Positions 12,849 to 17,894 of a stretch of DNA of 17,894 bases are shown here, one piece after another (positions within the stretch are counted from its first letter, which is position 1; each line of letters opens with the position of its first letter). The stretch lies in NCBI GenBank assembly GCA_021812735.1, contig JAKAMV010000103.1, forward strand, positions 1 through 17,894, written 5' to 3'. Source of the DNA: Chloroflexota bacterium (GTDB lineage: Bacteria > Chloroflexota > Limnocylindria > Limnocylindrales > CSP1-4). The position numbers and the translations under genes are program-made. Under the pieces are notes generated by a model that saw nothing but the letters and a program-made list of their open reading frames with translations, ran no database searches and was not told the DNA's origin.

Positions 12849-14546
12849 CTAGGGCGCCACGGGCAGGACCGCCCGCACCACAGTCCGGCCCTCGGTGGTG
12901 CGCTCGACCGACAGTGAGCCGCCGAGCTCGCTGCACCGCTCCCGCATCGACGTCATGCCGACCCCCGCCCCGCGGCCGTCGGCGAACCCGATCCCGTCGT
13001 CGTCCACCTCCACGACGAGCACCCCGTCGCCGCTGATCCGGACCTGGCAGTGGCGCGCCCGGGCATGGCGGACGACGTTGGCCATGGCCTCGACCGCGAT
13101 CCGGTACGCCGCCACCTCCACGGCCGCGTCCAACGCCGGCACCGTCCCGGCCGTGACCTCGATCGCGACGCGCTCTCCGGCCGCCCCGGCGGAGAGCTCC
13201 TCGGCGCGCTGTCGGATCGCCTGCACCACGCCCAGCTCGTCGAGGGCCGGCGGGCGCAGCTCGCGGGTCAGGCGACGGATCTCGGCGACGGCGGCCTGCG
13301 TGTCGTGCTTGAGCCCCTCGAGGGCCCGATCGGCGGCATCCGGCTCGGCGCGCACGACGTCGCGGGCGAGGTCCACTTTGAGCGTCATGGCGGCGAGCAT
13401 CGGCCCCAGGCCATCGTGGAGCTCGCGGCGGATGCGTCGTCGCTCCTCCTCGCGCGCCACCACCAGGCGACGACGCGACGCCAGCAGCACGTCCACCTCG
13501 AACAGGCGGCTCCGGAGCACACCCACGATCAGGACCACGGCCAGCGGCAGGCCCAGCGCTGCCACGGCCGATCGACCGAAGAGCGGGTGCCCGAACAGAA
13601 GGGTCGGCAGCACGGTGAGGCCGCCAACGGCAACGGCCACGGACAGGCAGGCGGCCGCCACCACCCGCAGCCACGCATCATGGCCGGCGGGCGTCCGCAG
13701 GTAGGCGCGGGCGAGGGCGACGAGCACGAGGCCGATCATCAACAGCGTGACGAGGGCGAGGACGCGGTTCCACGAGGCGACCCAGTCCACCGAGTCCTGG
13801 ATCACAACCCGAGCCAGGGCGATCCCCGCGAGCAGCGCCAGCTGGGGGAGCGCATACATCGCGGCGGCGACCCAGCGCCGGCCCGCGATCGCCTCCCAGC
13901 GGCGTGGCCAGGACACGAGCACGTGGACGACCGAGGACCAGAACAGCAGGTGCATCGGCGCGGCCAGCAGGAACAGCGGCAGCATCGGCTCGGGTCGGAC
14001 GAGGTCTGACGCGCGCAGTCCCAGCTCCCAGATCAGGGCGCTCGCGATGTTCGCCGCCGAGCCGACGAGGAAGCCGCGGCGCCAGCCCTCGAACGGCCTT
14101 CGGAGCCAGGCCAGGACGGCGACCAGCATCTGGACGAGGGTGTATCCGAGCAATGGCAGCCCGTTGGCGAGCAGGCCGCCGACCGGCCGGGGCCCCAGGG
14201 CGACGTCGAGGCGGACGACGCCGCCGCCCCGGAGGACGTCGAATGGCAGGATGCCGGGCATGGGCGTGAGCGGCGAGGGCGGCCACAACGAGCCGAGGCG
14301 GGCGGCCACGGGGGAATCCGCGACCGCCGTGACCACATCGCCCTCCCGGAACGGTCCCGCCTCGCCGATCGGGATCACCTCGACGCCTTGCCGGGCCCAC
14401 GGCCATGCGTCAGATGAGATGCGCGCCGGCTCACTGGGCAGCTCCATCCGCAGCAGGAGGAAGGCCAGTCCGGTCGCGACGAGCGCGATGCTCGCCGCCA
14501 CCACGAGCCAGGTGCCCGCCCGGCCGCGCCCGGCCGCCCGCGTCAT
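12849..14546 (-). CDS. Membrane histidine kinase, HisKA_3 type with PDZ-like sensor segment
   Basis: This is a 565-residue sensor kinase. Helix 1 is at 12-33. An extracytoplasmic segment at about 40-120 reads IPIGEAGPFREGDVVTAVAD, then PFDVLRGGGVVRLDVALG, which resembles a PDZ-like fold. A block of six or more hydrophobic segments spans 125-345. The HisKA_3 dimerisation domain has REEERRRIRRELHDGLGPML with phosphoacceptor His377. The HATPase domain has the N-box EAMANVVRHA (Asn490), the G1 box VDDDGIGF (514-521) and GAGVGMTSMRERCSELGG (526-543). All catalytic boxes are present. The ATG at 14546 is chosen because the protein-like sequence starts there; the Shine-Dalgarno is weak, and upstream GTG starts remain possible. 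The convergent NarL-type regulator is the likely phosphorylation target. The signal is unknown. Confidence 0.88.
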   Translation of the reverse strand: MTRAAGRGRAGTWLVVAASIALVATGLAFLLLRMELPSEPARISSDAWPWARQGVEVIPIGEAGPFREGDVVTAVADSPVAARLGSLWPPSPLTPMPGILPFDVLRGGGVVRLDVALGPRPVGGLLANGLPLLGYTLVQMLVAVLAWLRRPFEGWRRGFLVGSAANIASALIWELGLRASDLVRPEPMLPLFLLAAPMHLLFWSSVVHVLVSWPRRWEAIAGRRWVAAAMYALPQLALLAGIALARVVIQDSVDWVASWNRVLALVTLLMIGLVLVALARAYLRTPAGHDAWLRVVAAACLSVAVAVGGLTVLPTLLFGHPLFGRSAVAALGLPLAVVLIVGVLRSRLFEVDVLLASRRRLVVAREEERRRIRRELHDGLGPMLAAMTLKVDLARDVVRAEPDAADRALEGLKHDTQAAVAEIRRLTRELRPPALDELGVVQAIRQRAEELSAGAAGERVAIEVTAGTVPALDAAVEVAAYRIAVEAMANVVRHARARHCQVRISGDGVLVVEVDDDGIGFADGRGAGVGMTSMRERCSELGGSLSVERTTEGRTVVRAVLPVAP

Positions 14547-14755
14547 CCCAGCCGACTGTCCCAGCGCCACCTGCGCCTCCCTCGCTCGCCGGCGGGAGGC
14601 CGCTCCGCTACCCCTCCGGCGACCCGTGCAAGCGTCGCACACCAGCGGGTCGCCAAGTGCGCCCGCCCGGTGCGCCGTCGGCGGGACGGCCGCCTCAGCA
14701 CGGTTGCCCGACGGCAGGAGTGACGCACGTCGGGCCTCGGTGTGGCTGGGAGCGC

Positions 14756-14789
14756 GCGGCGGGACGGGCTCGGCGCGGCGTCCCGCCGC
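14756..14789 (-). terminator. Strong hairpin after the DHA2 transporter gene
   Basis: GCGGCGGGACG at 14756-14766 pairs perfectly with CGTCCCGCCGC at 14779-14789 around a 12-nt loop. It begins 10 bp past the stop of the DHA2 transporter on the minus strand, separating it from the kinase gene 250 bp further on. There is no T-run. Confidence 0.55.
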
Positions 14790-14799
14790 CGATGCTTCG

Positions 14800-16248
14800 T
14801 CAGCGGCCCGGCTCCACCGCCTCGCGCACGCCCGCGAGCTCGCCCACTGCGGGACGCGCCGGCAGGTCGAGCGCGATCACCGGACGCCGCCGACCGGGGA
14901 TCACCAGGGCAACCGCGGCGCCGGCGGCCACGACGGCGGCGCCCAGCCACAGCGCCGGCGTGAGCCCCTCGACGAAGGACTGCGGGGTGGCGTAGCCGCC
15001 ATTGGCCGAGAAGACCGACGCGAGGATCGCGACGCCGAAGACGCCGCCCACCTCGCGGATCGTGTTGTTGGCACCCGAGGCGAGGCCCTCCTCCCCCGGA
15101 CGGACGGACGACAGGACGAGGTTCGCGGTGGGGGCGAAGAACAGCGACATGCCCACGCCGGCGATGACCAGCGCCGGCGCCAGATCGACGTACGGCACCG
15201 ACGGCGACGACGCGACGGCGAACCACCCGAGGCCGACGGCCATGAGCGCCATGCCGGCGACGAGCAGCGGCCGGCCGCCGATGCGGTCCGACAGGATGCC
15301 GGCGAGCGGGGCGACCAGGATCGGCATGCCCGTCCACGGCAGGGTTCGGAGGCCGGCGTCGAACGGCGAGTAGCCCTGGACGAGCTGGAAGAACTGGGCC
15401 AGCAGGAAGATCGCGCCGAACACGCCGAATGACATCAGGAAGCTGACAGCGTTGGCGGCCGAGAACGCGCGGTTGCGGAAGAAGCGCAGCGGCAGCATCG
15501 GGTGGGCGGCGCGCGCCTGGCGGAGCAGGAACAACGGGAGCAGCACGACCGCCACGGCGAAGGCGGCCAGGATGCCGGGCGAGGTCCAGCCGTCTCCGTT
15601 GCCGTGGATCAGGGCCCAGACGAGCGCGAACAGGCCGCCTGACACGAGCGCGAGGCCCGGCAGGTCGAGGGCCGCATCGGGCCCGTGGCTCTCGCGGAGG
15701 GCGACCATGGCGAACGGCACGAGCGCGATCCCGACGGGCACGTTCAGCCAGAAGATCCAATGCCAGTCGAGCCCGGCCACGATCGCCCCGCCGACGAGCG
15801 GGCCGACGGCGATCGCGAGCCCGGAGATGCCGCCCCACAGGCCGAGCGCGAGGCCGCGGCGCTCGGCCGGGACGGCCGAGGACAGGATCGTCAGCGTCAG
15901 GGGCATGACGATCGCCGCCCCGAGGCCCTGGATGGCGCGGGCAACGACGAGCACGTCCCCGTTGGGCGACAAGGCGGCCAGCGCCGAGCCGGCGGTGAAC
16001 ACGCCCACGCCGATGGTGAACAGCCGCTTGCGGCCGAACCGGTCGCCGAGCGCGGCACCGGTGAGCAGCAGGACGGCAAACGTGAGCGTGTAGGCGTTGA
16101 CGGTCCACTCGAGCTGCGCGAGGTTCGCGTGGAGGTCGGCGCGGATCACGGGCAGGGCGGTCGTCACGACCAGGTTGTCGAGCGAGACCATGAACAGGGC
16201 GATCGATGTGGCGAGGAACGTCAGCAGTGTTCGGCGTCGGTCGAGCAT
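14800..16248 (-). CDS. DHA2-family MFS multidrug exporter (EmrB/QacA type)
   Basis: This is a 482-residue proton-drug antiporter with about 14 predicted helices. Helix 1 carries the acidic LDNLVVTTALP (Asp24 region) typical of DHA2. Motif A is GAALGDRFGRKRL at 64-76, motif B RAIQGLGAA at 104-112, and the antiporter motif C lies in SGLAIAVGPLVGGAI at 142-156. A second A-like motif, GILSDRIGGRPL, begins the C-terminal half. The ATG at 16248 follows GAAGGAG at 16259-16265. The gene is downstream of a TetR gene on the same strand and has its own promoter containing a copy of the TetR operator. It is therefore very likely repressed by that TetR protein and induced by a compound it exports. The specific drug is unknown. 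Confidence 0.92.
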   Translation of the reverse strand: MLDRRRTLLTFLATSIALFMVSLDNLVVTTALPVIRADLHANLAQLEWTVNAYTLTFAVLLLTGAALGDRFGRKRLFTIGVGVFTAGSALAALSPNGDVLVVARAIQGLGAAIVMPLTLTILSSAVPAERRGLALGLWGGISGLAIAVGPLVGGAIVAGLDWHWIFWLNVPVGIALVPFAMVALRESHGPDAALDLPGLALVSGGLFALVWALIHGNGDGWTSPGILAAFAVAVVLLPLFLLRQARAAHPMLPLRFFRNRAFSAANAVSFLMSFGVFGAIFLLAQFFQLVQGYSPFDAGLRTLPWTGMPILVAPLAGILSDRIGGRPLLVAGMALMAVGLGWFAVASSPSVPYVDLAPALVIAGVGMSLFFAPTANLVLSSVRPGEEGLASGANNTIREVGGVFGVAILASVFSANGGYATPQSFVEGLTPALWLGAAVVAAGAAVALVIPGRRRPVIALDLPARPAVGELAGVREAVEPGR

Positions 16249-16283
16249 GGACGCGATTCTCCTTCGTCTCCGTTCAGTGTGTT

Positions 16284-16319
16284 GCTGAGTAGTTAGTACT
16301 CACTACCTAAGGCGACCAA
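16284..16319 (-). promoter_or_regulatory. Predicted promoter of the DHA2 exporter
   Basis: On the minus strand TTGGTC (16314-16319) is separated by 17 bp from CTAACT (16291-16296); TAACTA one base further on is an alternative -10. The predicted +1 is near 16284, giving a 35-nt leader with Shine-Dalgarno GAAGGAG. The operator overlaps the spacer and the -10 box. Confidence 0.45.
16289..16305 (+). promoter_or_regulatory. TetR operator, site 1 (exporter promoter)
   Basis: GTAGTTAGTACTCACTA matches site 2 at 16937-16953 (opposite strand) at 16 of 17 positions. The core TTAGT-ACTC-ACTAC is an imperfect dyad with 5-bp half-sites. It overlaps the predicted exporter promoter, the expected place for repression. 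Confidence 0.7.
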
Positions 16320-16337
16320 AAAAGGGTGCCTCGCCGG

Positions 16338-16925
16338 TCACTCGGGGCGTGGCCCTCCCTTGCACATGAGGTCCCACGCCACGTCCGGCTCGCCGAGCAG
16401 CTCCAGCGCGGCAGCCACGTTCATGAGCATCCCCTGCGCGAAGAAGGCGTGAAGTTCGGCGACAGGCACACCGGCCAGTGCGGCGGTCGACGCGATCAGG
16501 CCGGCGAACTCGCCCCGGACGAAATCACGGATCGCGGGGTCGCTCGCGGCGGCATACGCGTGGAGCTGCATGCGCAGCAGCGTCCGGTCCTCGAGCAGCT
16601 CCGCGTACCGGTTGCCGATCGCGACCAGCACGGGGTTGAAGCCCTGGACCGGCTCGGGGTGCGCGGCCGCCTCGGCGAACTCGGTGCGGACGCGCTCGAA
16701 GGCCCGGGCGACGGCGGCCATGAACAGCGCCTGCTTGGAGCCGAACAGCCGGAAGAGGTACGGCTGGGATACGCCGGCCAGCCGGGCGATCTCCTCGGTC
16801 GAGGTCCCCGCATACCCGCCGACGGCGAACGCGCGGATCGCCGCCTCCACCACCTCGGCACGCCGCTCCTCGGCGGGGAGGCGGTTGGCGACGCGGTGGC
16901 GGACGGGTGCGGGGGACCTGGTCAT
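16338..16925 (-). CDS. TetR-family transcriptional repressor
   Basis: This 195-residue repressor has an N-terminal HTH at about 20-68: AEVVEAAIRAFAVGGYAGTS, TEEIARLAGVSQPYLFRLFG and SKQALFMAA, with recognition helix VSQPYLFRLFG. The all-helical ligand-binding part spans 75-190 and ends with a GMLMNVAAALELL dimerisation-type helix. The ATG at 16925 is used; it has no Shine-Dalgarno sequence, but a near-consensus promoter ends one base before it, so the message is probably leaderless. An operator lies between its own -35 and -10 boxes, which indicates negative autoregulation. It is followed on the same strand by the DHA2 exporter, 89 bp away, which carries the same operator. The inducer is unknown, probably a substrate of that pump. 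Confidence 0.92.
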   Translation of the reverse strand: MTRSPAPVRHRVANRLPAEERRAEVVEAAIRAFAVGGYAGTSTEEIARLAGVSQPYLFRLFGSKQALFMAAVARAFERVRTEFAEAAAHPEPVQGFNPVLVAIGNRYAELLEDRTLLRMQLHAYAAASDPAIRDFVRGEFAGLIASTAALAGVPVAELHAFFAQGMLMNVAAALELLGEPDVAWDLMCKGGPRPE

Positions 16926-16961
16926 GACGATGAGATTAGTGACTACTAACTACACTGTCAA
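16926..16961 (-). promoter_or_regulatory. Near-consensus sigma70 promoter of the tetR gene, predicted leaderless
   Basis: On the minus strand TTGACA (16956-16961, perfect) and TAATCT (16933-16938) are separated by exactly 17 bp. Counting 7 bases from the -10 box puts +1 at 16926, one base before the ATG at 16925. This is the best promoter in the window. Confidence 0.75.
16937..16953 (-). promoter_or_regulatory. TetR operator, site 2 (tetR promoter spacer)
   Basis: On the minus strand GTAGTTAGTAGTCACTA contains, with its next base, the perfect dyad TTAGT-AGTC-ACTAA (plus-strand 16936-16949). It fills the spacer between the -35 and -10 boxes. It matches site 1 except for one central base. Confidence 0.75.
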
Positions 16962-17327
16962 GCCAAGCTCCATGCCGCGTCGCCCAGCGACTGAACGGTG
17001 CGCTCCCGGCACGAACGACACGCCGGTCGACGCAATCGCGCCATGCACGTGTCGGCCGGGTCGGCGGCGTGCACGGGTGAGTCTGCGGGTGCAGCGAATG
17101 GACGGCCGGCGCACCGTTGAACCGCTGGGCGCATCAGACGGAACGGCGATGGAGCTGACGCCCCACGCGACGGATGCCGGCGCCGGGCGTTCGGGCGGTG
17201 ACGTGGCCATTGTCACGAAGGGTCGTGACCGCGCGCCGGAGGCAAGCGGCTGTCGAGGTAAGTATCCTGCGCGGTACAGGCGACCTGCCGAGCCCAGGCC
17301 CGCGGGTCCGGCAGAAGGAGGTGGCCA
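16962..17327. other. Divergent region between tetR and tatA, no gene seen
   Basis: Beyond the tetR promoter, these 366 bp hold no protein-like frame on either strand; the long open frames are Arg/Pro/Ala-rich. Visible elements are the inverted repeat at 17212-17229, a -10-like TATCCT at 17263-17268 and the strong Shine-Dalgarno sequence AAGGAGGT at 17314-17321 for tatA. Confidence 0.5.
17212..17229. promoter_or_regulatory. Perfect inverted repeat upstream of tatA, possible operator
   Basis: GTCACGA-AGGG-TCGTGAC has two perfect 7-bp arms and a 4-bp spacer, with arm centres one helical turn apart (11 bp). That is the geometry of a dimeric regulator site. It lies about 98 bp before the tatA ATG and just upstream of a weak candidate promoter (-10 TATCCT at 17263-17268). 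Confidence 0.45.
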
Positions 17328-17726
17328 ATGCTCGAAGGGATCTCCCCGATCCACATCATCCTGATCCTCGCGATCGCGCTGATCGTGGTGGGGCCCGGCA
17401 AGCTGCCCGAGGTGGGCGGCGCCATCGGCAAGAGCATTCGGGAGTTCCGCAGGGCGGCGTCGGACGAGCCCACGCCGGCGGCCCCGCCCGCCCAGGTGCA
17501 GGCGCCGGCGCCTCCGATGCCCGGCCCGACGCAGGCTTCCCCGGCCGCGCCTGTCCAGGCGGCGCCGGTCGCGCCGGCTGCAGCGGCACCGACGTCCACG
17601 CCAGTCGCGGCACCAGCGGTTCCCGCGCCCGCGGGGGTGGTCGTGCCTGCGCCCGCCGCTGCGCCGGCACCCGCGCCGGCCACATCCGCCGACGCCGAGC
17701 CGCCGTCCGGCCACCCCGAGCAGTAG
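17328..17726 (+). CDS. tatA: Twin-arginine translocase TatA/E-type subunit with long Ala/Pro tail
   Basis: TatA oligomers form the protein-conducting element of the Tat pathway for folded proteins. The 132-residue product has the classic layout: a short N-terminus, one helix at about 7-21 (PIHIILILAIALIVVGPG), the hinge VGPGKLPEVGG at 21-31, and an amphipathic helix AIGKSIREFRRAAS at 32-45. TatA-type rather than TatB-type is inferred from the GPGKLPE hinge and the short amphipathic helix. Residues 46-132 are an unusually long, low-complexity Ala/Pro tail with few charges. The ATG at 17328 follows AAGGAGGT at 17314-17321, the strongest Shine-Dalgarno sequence in the window. tatC is not visible to the right within the window. 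The metzincin and lipoprotein signals seen here lack twin arginines, so they are not Tat clients. Confidence 0.9.
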   Translation: MLEGISPIHIILILAIALIVVGPGKLPEVGGAIGKSIREFRRAASDEPTPAAPPAQVQAPAPPMPGPTQASPAAPVQAAPVAPAAAAPTSTPVAAPAVPAPAGVVVPAPAAAPAPAPATSADAEPPSGHPEQ

Positions 17727-17865
17727 CCGGGCACCGGCCGGAGCCGCGAGCGGCGCGATCGCCGAGCGGCGCGCCGGTCGCGGCAGGCCGGGCATCGCCG
17801 CCGCGGGCGTGCGCCTGACTCCTGCCGGGGTCACCGGGCCCGGCGGCGTGCGGGAGCGCGGAGCC

Positions 17866-17884
17866 GTTCCCGGACCGGGAACGC
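17866..17884. repeat. Perfect inverted repeat downstream of tatA
   Basis: CGTTCCCGG-A-CCGGGAACG has two 9-bp perfect arms around a single central base, about 140 bp after the tatA stop at the window edge. The odd-length centre fits a protein-binding site better than a terminator; it may belong to the next gene, outside the window. The space before it (17727-17865) holds two copies of GAGCGGCGCG but no gene. Confidence 0.5.
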
Positions 17885-17894
17885 GGCCCTGCGC

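Noticed and set aside
12391..13674. 427-codon open frame on the minus strand overlapping the kinase gene in another frame
   Set aside because: It is Arg/Gly/Ala-rich with no domain and overlaps the catalytic part of the clear histidine kinase; a GC-driven shadow.
16950..17834. 294-codon minus-strand frame opposite tatA
   Set aside because: Its translation is a string of Arg, Gly and Pro repeats mirroring the Ala/Pro tail of TatA; no family signal.

Overview
The window is about 70% G+C and tightly packed with bacterial genes on both strands. It looks like one stretch of chromosome from a GC-rich, Gram-positive-type or monoderm-like bacterium. A terrestrial or freshwater Chloroflexota or an actinobacterium fits best. 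The reasons are a lipoprotein with a classical lipobox, a single-helix TatA, PAS-LuxR and HisKA_3/NarL regulators, and several genes whose predicted transcripts start at or next to the start codon. This placement is inferred; there is no rRNA or other marker gene. There is no phage, insertion sequence, CRISPR array or tRNA.

Left part (1-5026): the 3' end of trpA, a DinB-like protein, a convergent two-gene operon for a secreted metzincin-type metalloprotease and a lipoprotein, a divergent PAS-LuxR regulator, a 650-bp spacer with a 28-bp perfect palindrome, and a YceI-family gene whose N-terminal export segment is missing.

Middle part (5335-9475): a DUF2461 protein, then a decayed stretch holding a MocR-type regulator remnant (minus strand) and an internally deleted pyridoxamine-phosphate-oxidase-like gene (plus strand), followed by an intact EamA exporter with its own promoter, a CoA-binding protein, a 71-residue membrane protein and a DoxX-like membrane protein.

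Right part (9572-17894): an MFS transporter in a probable operon behind an ECF sigma factor. Divergent from that sigma factor is a NarL-type response regulator, which faces a PDZ-like-domain HisKA_3 histidine kinase across a short orphan receiver-like ORF and a large hairpin. Next come a DHA2-type drug exporter and its TetR repressor. Each has a copy of the same 17-bp operator inside its promoter, and the TetR promoter is predicted to give a leaderless transcript. The window ends with tatA behind a strong Shine-Dalgarno sequence and a perfect inverted repeat.

I see no clearly new multi-gene system. The best leads are the metzincin-lipoprotein pair, the orphan receiver ORF between kinase and regulator, the TetR/DHA2 operator pair with leaderless repressor, and the fossil MocR/PPOX pair.
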